64,000 bases of DNA. Origin: Paracrocinitomix sp039939375. Its GTDB lineage: Bacteria; Bacteroidota; Bacteroidia; Flavobacteriales_D; Crocinitomicaceae. A model generated the notes under the pieces. It ran no database searches, was not told the DNA's origin, and saw nothing but the letters and a program-made list of their open reading frames with translations. The stretch spans positions 193,433 to 257,432 of the forward strand of contig JBDVJO010000003.1 of the NCBI GenBank assembly GCA_039939375.1. Direction: 5' to 3'. Positions 1 to 8,335 of the stretch are shown one piece after another (position 1 is the first letter of the stretch; each line of letters begins with the position of its first letter). Position numbers and translations under genes: made by a program.

Positions 1-257
1 CCAACGAAGTTGAATCATTAGATGGAGATATCTTGGTAACCTCAAGCACCGACCCAGGTTGGGTAACATTGTTCCCTACCGCTTCTGCAATTATAGTAGA
101 ACGGGGCAGTTTATTGAGTCATTCAGCTATCGTCTCTAGAGAAATGGGAATCCCTTGTATAGTAAGTGTTACAGGACTTTTAAAAACGCTAAATACAGGA
201 GATTTAATTGAAATGGACGGTTCAACCGGTCAAATAAAAATCATTGAAAATGAGTGA
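1..257 (+). CDS. PEP-utilising enzyme, swivelling (phosphohistidine) domain, C-terminal part
   Basis: The reading frame is open from base 3 and its N-terminal part lies outside the window. The last ~84 residues match the mobile phosphohistidine domain of pyruvate phosphate dikinase, PEP synthase and rifampicin phosphotransferase-like enzymes. The segment GSLLSHSAIVSREMGIP contains the histidine that carries phosphate between active sites, followed by the usual closing strands (GDLIEMDGSTGQIKI). In the family, ATP or PEP phosphorylates this His and a separate domain uses it. The stop codon overlaps the start of the next gene by 8 bp, so it is the upstream member of the operon running to about 6550. 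Whether the missing part carries an ATP-grasp domain, and thus which substrate is phosphorylated, cannot be seen here. Confidence 0.85.
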   Translation, partial: NEVESLDGDILVTSSTDPGWVTLFPTASAIIVERGSLLSHSAIVSREMGIPCIVSVTGLLKTLNTGDLIEMDGSTGQIKIIENE

Positions 258-1341
258 TCAATTATCTAAAGTTAACTTCGATATTATCAGGTATGCCAAC
301 CTTTGGGAGGATGCTGATGTGTTGATTGAAGGTTTAGGTTTAGACCAACACTCAAAAGTGATGTCTATCGCATCTGCTGGAGATAATTGCTTTTCAATGC
401 TTTCAGAAGGCGTTGAAAAAGTGGTTGCCGTGGATGTCAGCAAAGTACAACTCTACTTGGTTGAGTTGAAAAAAGTGGCAATTAAACATCTAGATAGAGC
501 AGCATACATGGCCTTTGTTGGATTTAAAGAATCAGAACAACGCATATCTACTTTTAAGTCTTTGGAAAAAGACTTGACTGAAGATTGCTTGAATTACTGG
601 ATACATCATTCAGAAAGCATTGAAGAAGGTGTGATTCATACAGGGAAGTTTGAACGATATTTCCAGCTATTCAAAGAAAACTATTTGCATGACATACATT
701 CTCAGGAAGTTGTGAATGAACTGTTCAGAAAAAAAGATGCTCAACAACAAAGAGAATTTCATGATAATATCTGGCATAATGCCGCATGGAAAAAGATGTA
801 CAAGTTCTTTTTTGGAGAGCAAATGATGGGTGATCATGGCAGAGATCCTGAATTTTTAAAGCATGTTGAAGGAAATGTCTCAGATTTAATTTTGGAGAAA
901 GAAGTCAATGCAATTAGAAAACCCTCTATCCAAAACAACTATTTTTTGTATTACATCTTGAACAACAAGTTTGATGATGCTTACCTTCCACATTATGTTC
1001 GACCTGAAAATTATGAAAAAGTAAAATCAAACTTAGACGCTTTAATCTTGCATGAAGGGCTGCTAGATTCAGCGCTAAGCGTTCATAAAAACTGTACACA
1101 TTTTAACCTTTCTGATATCTTTGAATACATGGATACTGAACTGTTTAGGTCAGTTGCAAAAGGAATTCTTGATCAATCTGCCGAAGGAGCGAAAATTGCA
1201 TATTGGAATCTTATGATACCAAGATATATTTCTAAAGCGTTCCCCAACAAAGTGAACTATCTAAAGGATCTCTCAGAAAGCCTAAAAGAAAAAGACATGG
1301 GTTATTTTTATCAATCTTTTATCGTTGACCAAAAAAAATGA
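250..1341 (+). CDS. DUF3419 family protein, BtaA-like aminocarboxypropyl transferase
   Basis: A 363-residue soluble protein of the DUF3419/BtaA type. The N-terminal motif YANLWEDADVL, the SAM-fold glycine stretch SIASAGDNCFSML, and the acidic VVAVDVSKVQLYLVELK that follows are typical of the family; the C-terminal KIAYWNLMIPR is also characteristic. Characterised BtaA proteins move the 3-amino-3-carboxypropyl group of S-adenosylmethionine onto diacylglycerol in betaine-lipid synthesis. No BtaB-type N-methyltransferase is seen nearby, so betaine lipid as the product is not established. The ATG at 250 is preferred over a TTG two codons upstream. It overlaps the preceding gene by 8 bp and the next gene by 4 bp (ATGA), which suggests translational coupling. 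Confidence 0.8.
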   Translation: MSDQLSKVNFDIIRYANLWEDADVLIEGLGLDQHSKVMSIASAGDNCFSMLSEGVEKVVAVDVSKVQLYLVELKKVAIKHLDRAAYMAFVGFKESEQRISTFKSLEKDLTEDCLNYWIHHSESIEEGVIHTGKFERYFQLFKENYLHDIHSQEVVNELFRKKDAQQQREFHDNIWHNAAWKKMYKFFFGEQMMGDHGRDPEFLKHVEGNVSDLILEKEVNAIRKPSIQNNYFLYYILNNKFDDAYLPHYVRPENYEKVKSNLDALILHEGLLDSALSVHKNCTHFNLSDIFEYMDTELFRSVAKGILDQSAEGAKIAYWNLMIPRYISKAFPNKVNYLKDLSESLKEKDMGYFYQSFIVDQKK

Positions 1342-2075
1342 TAAAAGAAGAACTCATATTTACAGGAGCATATTCTGGTATTTTCTTAGTGCTTTTTGCG
1401 TTAGGTGAATTCTTGTATCATAAAGTGAGTGTCCCCATTGAAATCACTCGGAAATTCGTGCATATTGGAACGGGCATTATCTGTCTAAGTTTCCCATTCT
1501 TTTTAGAATCTCATTGGTCGGTGCTTTTCTTAACCGTGAGTTTCGCAGTTATTTTGGTGTTGAGTAAAAAATATCAATTGTTAAAGTCGATTAATGCAGT
1601 GCGAAGAGCAACTAGCGGAGCCATGCTATTTCCCCTTGTCATTTACTTAATGTTTTGGGTTTATTCTATTTATGGCCAGCATAACATAACTGGTCAACAT
1701 TTAGAGCATCAAGAATTTTCACGCTTCAGTTTGGGCGGCACTATTTTCTATTTTTTACCCATTTTAATTTTGTCCGTTTCTGATCCAGTAGCTGCGCTAT
1801 TTGGTAAAAAATGGTCTTATGGACGTTACAGTGTTTGGGGAAATAGAAAAACCGTTGTTGGCTCTTCTGCATTTTTTGGCAGTGCATTTATTTTAAGCGC
1901 TTTTTTCGTTATTCCAAATACCATTAACTTAAATTGCGGATTATTGATTTGCCTTTGTGTAGCTGCGGCATCAACCGCATTAGAAGCAATATCTGACAAA
2001 GGCTACGATAATTTATTCATTCCTTTATCAGTAGCCAGTGTTTTGGTCATCTTTAATCAATACCTTCTTTTATGA
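1338..2075 (+). CDS. CTP-dependent lipid kinase family (dolichol/phytol kinase, DGK1-like) membrane protein
   Basis: A 245-residue integral membrane protein with about seven hydrophobic segments. RKFVHIGTGIICLSFPF near the N-terminus and SDPVAALFGKKWSYGR followed by KTVVGSSAFFGSA form the signature of the phosphatidate cytidylyltransferase/SEC59/VTE5 superfamily, whose kinases use CTP to phosphorylate polyprenols, phytol or diacylglycerol. The C-terminal ALEAISDKGYDNLFIPL also fits the family. The gene is joined by ATGA overlaps on both sides to the DUF3419 and GNAT genes, which points to a lipid-type substrate made or used by this operon. The substrate cannot be inferred from the sequence alone. 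Confidence 0.8.
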   Translation: MIKEELIFTGAYSGIFLVLFALGEFLYHKVSVPIEITRKFVHIGTGIICLSFPFFLESHWSVLFLTVSFAVILVLSKKYQLLKSINAVRRATSGAMLFPLVIYLMFWVYSIYGQHNITGQHLEHQEFSRFSLGGTIFYFLPILILSVSDPVAALFGKKWSYGRYSVWGNRKTVVGSSAFFGSAFILSAFFVIPNTINLNCGLLICLCVAAASTALEAISDKGYDNLFIPLSVASVLVIFNQYLLL

Positions 2076-3091
2076 GCAGTTTAATCGCAAACATCAGCAT
2101 TGAAAAATTTATGCAAATTGGAGATGAAATCAGATCTGTCAGCAACGGAATAATTCCGCGTTCTTCTGATTCTTCCATCCATGATTTTGTGAAACGAGAA
2201 GATATCGACTGTAAGCTTCTTGCTCTTGAAAATGAGGATGAGCAAGGACGACTTTTATGTTACATTGAAAGAGGACAAGGGTTCATTGGTTGGTATGAGT
2301 GCTCTGAAGATTTAGATACACATAATGACTTGATGGATGCCGCCTTTGAATGGTTTGAAGAAAAAGGTTGCGATTCAATTATTGGTCCTGTAAACGGAAC
2401 CACTTGGGGCAATTACAGATTCAATTTGGAATGTGAATACCCCTTATTTCCAGGTGAACCTTATCAACCATTATATTATGTTGATTTTTGGGAACAAAGC
2501 GGATTTGAAGCCGATATCTATTACAAAACAGAAGTTCCACCTAAAGATATTATTCAACCTTCTACTTTAGATCAAGTGCAAGCCAAATTGGGTCAATATG
2601 GAATTTCAGTTGAGCATTTTCCGAGGGTTTTAGGAGAGCAATTAGAAAATCAATTGTACACCTTTTATGATGAGTGTTTTCAAGAGAATCCATTGTATTC
2701 ATTGATCGATAAAAAAACATATGTAGAATTATCAAGAAAAGCAGAAAGTGTATTGGAAACTGAACATTCATTTTTATTAAAGGATGCAAAAGGACTTCCC
2801 ATTGCGGTATTCGTTAGTTTTATTGATGTTTATCATCAAGCAAAAATTCCACTTCAAGAACACGAGCGAAAAAAACTAATTATAAAAACGATTGCCACTC
2901 ACCCTAACTATCAAAACAAACAAATTGGTACTATAATGGTCAATCTAATTCATAATCTTGCGTATAAAAATGGTTATGAAGAAGTAATTCATGCCATGAT
3001 GTATGTTGGAAATGTGACCTCAAAAGTAGGCAGCAAAAAGTTCAACACTAAGGTGCTTAGAACTTACGCGTTGATGAAGAAAGAATTATGA
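2072..3091 (+). CDS. GNAT-fold acyltransferase-like protein
   Basis: A 339-residue soluble protein that looks like a double GNAT protein. The first half contains IIGPVNGTTWGNYRF and FPGEPYQPLYYVDFWEQSGFE, a pattern seen in uncharacterised Bacteroidota N-acyltransferases. The second half contains IIKTIATHPNYQNKQIGTIMVNLIH, which resembles the acyl-CoA binding motif A (Q/RxxGxG/A) with KQIGTI at the pyrophosphate loop. It probably transfers an acyl group from a thioester, and the acyl-activating ligase encoded immediately downstream (4-bp overlap) could supply the acyl donor. The substrate is unknown. Confidence 0.65.
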   Translation: MSSLIANISIEKFMQIGDEIRSVSNGIIPRSSDSSIHDFVKREDIDCKLLALENEDEQGRLLCYIERGQGFIGWYECSEDLDTHNDLMDAAFEWFEEKGCDSIIGPVNGTTWGNYRFNLECEYPLFPGEPYQPLYYVDFWEQSGFEADIYYKTEVPPKDIIQPSTLDQVQAKLGQYGISVEHFPRVLGEQLENQLYTFYDECFQENPLYSLIDKKTYVELSRKAESVLETEHSFLLKDAKGLPIAVFVSFIDVYHQAKIPLQEHERKKLIIKTIATHPNYQNKQIGTIMVNLIHNLAYKNGYEEVIHAMMYVGNVTSKVGSKKFNTKVLRTYALMKKEL

Positions 3092-4599
3092 GTGCCAAAC
3101 AACATATCGCCTTTGATGACATTGTTAACTCACTAGACCAGCACAAAGATCGTGTAGCCATGGTTGACAAAGATGGCACCTCATACACTTATGCTCAATT
3201 CAAAACTTACATTACTGGTGCTAGAGCTGAGCTGGTAAAAAGAGGAGTTAAAAAAGGCTCTAAAGTCTTGGTTTTTGTTCCAATGACCATGGAGCTTTAC
3301 GCCATACTCGAAGCACTATTTTCATTAGGAGCAACTGCTATTTTTCTTGATCCGTGGATGAAAGGAAAAAAGATGGGAGCCGTAATAAAACAAGTACAAC
3401 CTGACTTGTATATCGTAACACGCAGAATCAATTTAATCGCCAGATTAATTCCAGCAACTTGGGGATTAAACAAGTGGAAATTAAAAGGAATTCAACCCAA
3501 TAATGATTCTTGGAAAATTACAGAAGTATCAGATGATGACAATGCGTTAATCACGTTTACAAGTGGTACTAGTGGCAGCCCTAAAGGAGCGAATAGAACT
3601 TTTGGCTTTTTGCATGCTCAAGCAGCCACTTTAAAATCCCATTTAAAAGGAGAAACGACAGAAGGTTTTGTTGATTACACCAACTTTCCAATAGTAGGGC
3701 TAGCTGATTTTGCAGTTGGCAACACATTGGTAATTCCTCAAATTAATTTGATGAAAATTCATAAAGCAGATGTCACAAAATTGAAACAACATTTAATTAA
3801 GCAAAAAGTAAATCGTGTAATAGTTTCACCTTCACTTTTATCTAGAATTGTTGACGGATTTGAGCGTTCTGATAGCATGGCTGAAATCAAGCATGTTGTA
3901 ACAGGAGGAGCGCCAATTTCTAATCAACTCATTAACACTTGTTTGAACCAGTTTAGAGAAATTGAATTTGAAGCCATTTATGGTTCAACAGAAGCCGAGC
4001 CTATTTGCTTATCTGATTTTAAAGAAATATCCTCCAAATTTGATGCGCCTTTAAAAGGCGTTTTTGTAGGTACACCTATTGAAGAGATTGAGTTTGAAAT
4101 TGTAGATTTTGTCAATCGACCCATTGAAGGTGAAGAATTTGATCAACTTAAACTAACAGCAGGAAATATTGGAGAGGTCGTTGTAACTGGAAAACATGTC
4201 AACAAGAATTATTACGAAAATCCAGCAGCGTTTAAAAAACACAAAATAATTGATGGTAATGGTCAAATTTGGCACCGCACCGGAGATATAGGGTATCGTT
4301 TGAATAACCAAGTCTTTTTAGTTGGACGCGATCACCGCATCTACCAACACGAGAACAAAAACATCTATCCTTATCCAATTGAACAATACCTGGAGAAAAA
4401 GTTAGGATGCACAGATGTTGGTTACATCCAAAAAGAAAAGCAATTCATATGTTATGTCGGGCAATCTAGCCTTTCATCAGATGTTGTTAAACAGGCAATT
4501 TTAGAGGTGAATTATCCCGTAGATGAAGTTGTAATTAGCTCCAAGGCTTTACCAAGAGATGCAAGACACAAAAGTAAATTACAAGTAGAAGATTTATAA
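3088..4599 (+). CDS. AMP-dependent acyl ligase/synthetase (ANL superfamily)
   Basis: A 503-residue adenylate-forming enzyme. The phosphate-binding loop is TFTSGTSGSPKGANRT, the A5-type motif is AIYGSTEAEPI, and the A7/A8 region is WHRTGDIGYRLNNQVFLVGRDHR. The C-terminal domain ends with KALPRDARHKSKLQVEDL and contains a lysine in the place expected for the catalytic A10 Lys (ARHKSK). Such enzymes activate a carboxylate with ATP to an acyl-AMP and pass it to CoA, a carrier protein or another acceptor. No carrier protein gene is adjacent. The overall organisation resembles OleC-like and fatty acyl-AMP ligases, but the substrate is not determinable. Its ATG overlaps the previous stop by 4 bp. 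Confidence 0.85.
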   Translation: MSAKQHIAFDDIVNSLDQHKDRVAMVDKDGTSYTYAQFKTYITGARAELVKRGVKKGSKVLVFVPMTMELYAILEALFSLGATAIFLDPWMKGKKMGAVIKQVQPDLYIVTRRINLIARLIPATWGLNKWKLKGIQPNNDSWKITEVSDDDNALITFTSGTSGSPKGANRTFGFLHAQAATLKSHLKGETTEGFVDYTNFPIVGLADFAVGNTLVIPQINLMKIHKADVTKLKQHLIKQKVNRVIVSPSLLSRIVDGFERSDSMAEIKHVVTGGAPISNQLINTCLNQFREIEFEAIYGSTEAEPICLSDFKEISSKFDAPLKGVFVGTPIEEIEFEIVDFVNRPIEGEEFDQLKLTAGNIGEVVVTGKHVNKNYYENPAAFKKHKIIDGNGQIWHRTGDIGYRLNNQVFLVGRDHRIYQHENKNIYPYPIEQYLEKKLGCTDVGYIQKEKQFICYVGQSSLSSDVVKQAILEVNYPVDEVVISSKALPRDARHKSKLQVEDL

Positions 4600-5909
4600 T
4601 GAAGTACCCTCCTATTCCACCAAAAAAACCAATTATTGGTCATTTATCAGGATTTAAAAAAGATCCGATAAATTTTATGTTGGACACCACCAAAACATAT
4701 GGAGATATCATTATGTATGAAATCTTGAACAAGAAAGTGTACATGATTAACCATCCTGATTTTGTAAAACAGGTACTTCAAACAAATCATAAAAACTACC
4801 ATAAAAGTCCAGGATATAGACCCTTGAGATTACTAGGGGGAATGGGAATCTTTACCAATGACGGTGAAGAGTGGTTAAACAGTAGAAGATTTTACCAACC
4901 TGCTTTCAATCACAATGCTGTTAAATCTTATTTTGATGTGGTACTTAAAAATACCAACGAACTATTAGCTGACTGGCAAGGGAAAACCGAGATTAATGCC
5001 TCAAAAGAAATGAGCAAAATCACCATGAATGTGATTTGTGAAACCCTTTTTAGCACCCGCATTGATTTTGGCTCTGACCTTTGGGATGACATGACTTTTG
5101 CACTTGAATGGATTGGTCAAAGAGCCTTGCGCAACCCTTTTGTAATGCCTTTGTCAATACCAACTAAAAATAATCGCCGGTTTAAATCTTCAGTTGCTAA
5201 CTTAAATAAAGTGATTTACGGAATTATTGCCGATAAAAAGAAACAAAACAATCATCCTGATGATTTGCTTTCAAGGTTTATGCATCCTGAAGAAAAAGGC
5301 CTAAAGCCAATGAATGACGAAGCGCTAAGAGATGAGATGATGACCATTTTCATTGCTGGACATGAAAGTTCGGCGAATGTTTTGAGTTGGGCGCTCTATT
5401 CTATTGCTAAACATCCTGAAGTACAAGAGAAGTTGCAGAATGAACTCAGCAAAATAGATTGGGACAACTTCAACTATGCAGACTTACATAATTTGGAATA
5501 TTGTACGCAAGTTTTAAATGAAACCATGCGACTTTATCCTCCGCTTTGGCATATTGGTCGTATGAATTTAGAGGATGATGAAATTGGCGGATATAAAATT
5601 CCGGCTGGTTCACACATCAGAATGAGTCCTTTAGTGATGCAACGATCAGAGAAATTCTGGTCCAAACCCAATCAATTTGATCCTGAACGATTCACTCCTG
5701 ATAAGGTAAAAGAGCGCAACCCTTTTTTGCATTTTCCTTTCGGAGCTGGTCCACGATTATGTGCAGGTAGAAATTTCGCTATGATGGAAATGGTCGTTAT
5801 TTTAGCCAAGATTCTTCACGAACACGAATTAACTTTTACAGGTAAACGCCCTGAGATGTCTCCCAAAATGACCTTGAGATCAAAAGAAGATATTCTTATT
5901 AATATTTAA
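4599..5909 (+). CDS. Cytochrome P450
   Basis: A 436-residue soluble P450 without a membrane anchor. The I-helix oxygen-binding motif is AGHESSA, the K-helix ExxR motif is ETMRLYPP, the PERF-like motif is FDPERF, and the heme-binding loop FPFGAGPRLCAGRNFA places the thiolate cysteine near residue 388. P450s insert one oxygen atom into C-H bonds or epoxidise double bonds, using electrons from a separate reductase and ferredoxin; neither is seen in this window. The sequence style (HFPFGAGPRLCAGRNFA) resembles fatty-acid type P450s of the CYP4/CYP102 group. It starts inside the stop of the ligase gene (TAATG), so the two are co-transcribed. Confidence 0.92.
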   Translation: MKYPPIPPKKPIIGHLSGFKKDPINFMLDTTKTYGDIIMYEILNKKVYMINHPDFVKQVLQTNHKNYHKSPGYRPLRLLGGMGIFTNDGEEWLNSRRFYQPAFNHNAVKSYFDVVLKNTNELLADWQGKTEINASKEMSKITMNVICETLFSTRIDFGSDLWDDMTFALEWIGQRALRNPFVMPLSIPTKNNRRFKSSVANLNKVIYGIIADKKKQNNHPDDLLSRFMHPEEKGLKPMNDEALRDEMMTIFIAGHESSANVLSWALYSIAKHPEVQEKLQNELSKIDWDNFNYADLHNLEYCTQVLNETMRLYPPLWHIGRMNLEDDEIGGYKIPAGSHIRMSPLVMQRSEKFWSKPNQFDPERFTPDKVKERNPFLHFPFGAGPRLCAGRNFAMMEMVVILAKILHEHELTFTGKRPEMSPKMTLRSKEDILINI

Positions 5910-5912
5910 AAG

Positions 5913-6551
5913 ATGAATCCTAAAGTAGACGCCTTTTTCGCCAGAACAGAGCAATGGCATGATGAACTGCAACAATTAAGAACGTTTCTTTTAGATTGCG
6001 GTTTAACGGAAGAATTAAAATGGGGACAACCTTGCTACAGTTTGGGTAAAGCCAACATTTCTATTTTAGGAGGCTTTAAGGATTATTGTGTCCTCAATTT
6101 TGTAAAAGGAGCACTAATCAAAGACACCCAGAAAATTTTAGTTCAGCAGACTAAAAATTCACAATCGGTTCGAATTTTAAAGTTCACTTCTGTCAAAGAA
6201 ATCATGGATTTAGAATCTGTGATAAAAGCTTACATTTTTGAGGCAATAGAACTGGAAAAAGCAGGATTAAAGGTAGCTTACAAAAAAACTGAAGACTATG
6301 ACTTTCCTGAAGAGTTGCAAACTAAATTTGATGCCGACCCCGGTTTCAAATCAGCTTTTGACAAATTAACTCCAGGAAGGCAACGCGGTTATTTACTGCA
6401 TTTTTCTGGAGCTAAACAATCGTCAACTAGAACCAATAGAATTGAAAGTTGTGTAGCTAAAATTATGATAGGGAAAGGTTTTCAGGATTGCACTTGTGGC
6501 TTATCTAAAAGGATGCCGAGATGTGATGGTTCTCATAAACAAATTAAATAA
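5913..6551 (+). CDS. YdeI/OmpD-associated family protein with C-terminal CDGSH iron-sulfur motif
   Basis: A 212-residue soluble protein. The first ~110 residues resemble DUF1801 (LTEELKWGQPCYSL, FKDYCVLNFVKGALIKD). The second part has the YdeI signature (LTPGRQRGYLLHFSGAKQSSTR). The last 20 residues contain CxCx2Sx3PxCDGSH at about 193-208, an exact match to the CDGSH [2Fe-2S] signature, with three Cys and one His ligand. CDGSH proteins usually carry this motif in a dedicated domain, so the short tail is notable. The gene sits 3 bp after the P450, so it is probably in the same transcript; a redox role for the tail is only a suggestion. Confidence 0.75.
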   Translation: MNPKVDAFFARTEQWHDELQQLRTFLLDCGLTEELKWGQPCYSLGKANISILGGFKDYCVLNFVKGALIKDTQKILVQQTKNSQSVRILKFTSVKEIMDLESVIKAYIFEAIELEKAGLKVAYKKTEDYDFPEELQTKFDADPGFKSAFDKLTPGRQRGYLLHFSGAKQSSTRTNRIESCVAKIMIGKGFQDCTCGLSKRMPRCDGSHKQIK

Positions 6552-6562
6552 ATCAAAGCCGA

Positions 6563-7459
6563 TTAATTTGGGGGATCATCTTTTTGAAAAGGATAAAGTA
6601 GTTGCCCACTTAGTTTATTCGAAACTGGTCTACCTATAATCCCTACCTCTTCTACTTCTCTTTCTTTTGGAAGAAAGAATGTTCCGAAAATGACATCCCA
6701 AATAATTAGTGCCTTGCCATAATTTTTATTGGACTCTTTAATTACTCGCGAGTGATGCCAACGGTGATGCTGAGCAGTATTGAATACATAATTCAAAATT
6801 CCCGCTTTAAAATCAATATTAATATGTTCTAAAAATCCGGTAATAGAAGAAAAAGTCAACACAAGTACGGTAACTTCTGGTGTTGTCCCGATAAAAATTA
6901 AAGGCAAAAAGTAAATCATGCTGCTAAAAAAGGATTCGATAAAATGAAATCGACCAGAATTTACCCAATACACGCGTTCTGCTCCGTGGTGTACGGCGTG
7001 AAATCTCCAAAGTAGCGACCAATTATGACTTAATCGGTGAAACCAATAATAAAACAATTCGCAAGCCACGAGCGCCAAAGCAAAATGTCCTGCCATCCCC
7101 CATTCGGTTGTAAAATCAAAATAACCAATGGTTTGCGAAGCCCAAATAATTGGATAATAAAACAAAAACGGTACGGCCAGTTCAGATAACTTTGAAGCTA
7201 AAGGCAATACCACAAAGGTTTGCACTGCATCTGTTCCTAAATCACCTTTATTCCCATACCAATCTTTTCGGTATGGGAAAAATCGTTCTCCAAAAATGAA
7301 AAAAGCAAGAAACATTAAACTGACGTTTCCCGGAATGAAAATATAATTGTCGCGGTGAAAATAATCAGTATACAAGAATGATGAAATCAAGGTAACCGAA
7401 ATCACAAAAGGATAGAATGAATATTGAATCAGTTTGTATGATATCGAATTGGTTGACAT
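6563..7459 (-). CDS. Sterol desaturase/fatty acid hydroxylase family protein
   Basis: An integral membrane di-iron enzyme of about 298 residues. The histidine clusters of the family are visible: YYWFHRLSH, RFHAVHHG and HHRWHHS, together with several hydrophobic segments. Family members hydroxylate or desaturate lipids using two irons held by these histidines in the membrane. The ATG at 7459 is preferred over two upstream in-frame ATGs because a -7-like box (TATATTCG on the minus strand, 7464-7471) lies only a few bases upstream of it. It is convergent with the P450/acyl-ligase operon, so a link to that pathway is possible but not shown. Confidence 0.88.
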   Translation of the reverse strand: MSTNSISYKLIQYSFYPFVISVTLISSFLYTDYFHRDNYIFIPGNVSLMFLAFFIFGERFFPYRKDWYGNKGDLGTDAVQTFVVLPLASKLSELAVPFLFYYPIIWASQTIGYFDFTTEWGMAGHFALALVACELFYYWFHRLSHNWSLLWRFHAVHHGAERVYWVNSGRFHFIESFFSSMIYFLPLIFIGTTPEVTVLVLTFSSITGFLEHINIDFKAGILNYVFNTAQHHRWHHSRVIKESNKNYGKALIIWDVIFGTFFLPKEREVEEVGIIGRPVSNKLSGQLLYPFQKDDPPN

Positions 7460-7546
7460 TTTACCGAATATAAGCACATTCATAGACTCAATCAAGCAGT
7501 ACGCTTATTTAACATATTTTAATCACTTTCGACTTGCAATATTATT

Positions 7547-7554
7547 TACATTTG
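7547..7554 (+). promoter_or_regulatory. Promoter -7 box for the ABC exporter operon
   Basis: TACATTTG matches the Bacteroidota -7 consensus TAnnTTTG, 19 bp upstream of the ATG at 7573. No clear TTG -33 element is present at the usual 17-23 bp spacing. It overlaps an alternative TTG start at 7534, which supports starting translation at 7573. Confidence 0.5.
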
Positions 7555-7572
7555 ACTGCTAAATTATCAGAT

Positions 7573-8334
7573 ATGATTAAAGTTGAAAATCTTAGAAAAG
7601 AATTCAAGCTTTCTAAAAAACAAATGAAAGAAAACAATACTACAGATCCTGTAGCTGTTGCCGTTAACGGAATTTCATTTGAATGTCAAGAAGGTCGAAT
7701 CTTTTCTTTGTTAGGTCCTAATGGCGCAGGAAAAACAACCACATTGAGAATGATTTCTACCATTGCGAAGCCCACTTCGGGTTCTATTAATGTTGGTGGA
7801 ATTGATGTGGTAGACAAGCCTGAAGCGGCTCGAGCTAAAATTGGTTTTTTAACTGGATCTACTGGACTTTATGAAAGATTAACCCCTAACGAAGTGCTTA
7901 AATATTTCGCTGATCTGAATGATTTAGACAAATCCGAATTTGAAAAAAGAAGAGATCATTATTACGATTTGTTAGATATGCATGATTTTAAATCAAAGAA
8001 AATTGGGCAATTATCTACAGGAATGAAACAGAAGGTATCCATTACAAGAACCATGATTCATGATCCAGAAATTGTTGTATTTGATGAGCCCACTTCAGGC
8101 TTAGATGTGATTACTGCTGAAAATATTATCAAATTAATTAGAGATTGTAAAACCGCTGGTAAAACTGTTATTTTTTCCTCTCACATAATGTCAGAAGTAG
8201 ATTTGCTTTGTGATGATTTAGCGATTATCAACAAAGGTAAACTGCTGTATTCAGGAACAATGGAGGACTTTAGAAACAACATGCAAACACCAACCTTAAC
8301 AGGTGAGTTTATCAGAATTGTAAACGAGAACTAA
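7573..8334 (+). CDS. ABC transporter ATP-binding protein (NatA-like)
   Basis: A 253-residue ATPase. Walker A is LLGPNGAGKTTT (about residues 47-58), the ABC signature is LSTGMKQKV, Walker B with the catalytic Glu is IVVFDEPTSGLD, and the switch histidine is in IFSSHIMSEVDLL. The arrangement is that of the NatA/DrrA group, which pairs with a separate ABC-2 permease; the permease is encoded 1 bp downstream. NatA-type pairs export sodium, drugs or other substrates; the substrate here is not known. An in-frame TTG at 7534 would add 13 residues, but it lies upstream of the -7 box, so the ATG is chosen. Confidence 0.92.
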   Translation: MIKVENLRKEFKLSKKQMKENNTTDPVAVAVNGISFECQEGRIFSLLGPNGAGKTTTLRMISTIAKPTSGSINVGGIDVVDKPEAARAKIGFLTGSTGLYERLTPNEVLKYFADLNDLDKSEFEKRRDHYYDLLDMHDFKSKKIGQLSTGMKQKVSITRTMIHDPEIVVFDEPTSGLDVITAENIIKLIRDCKTAGKTVIFSSHIMSEVDLLCDDLAIINKGKLLYSGTMEDFRNNMQTPTLTGEFIRIVNEN

Positions 8335-8335
8335 G

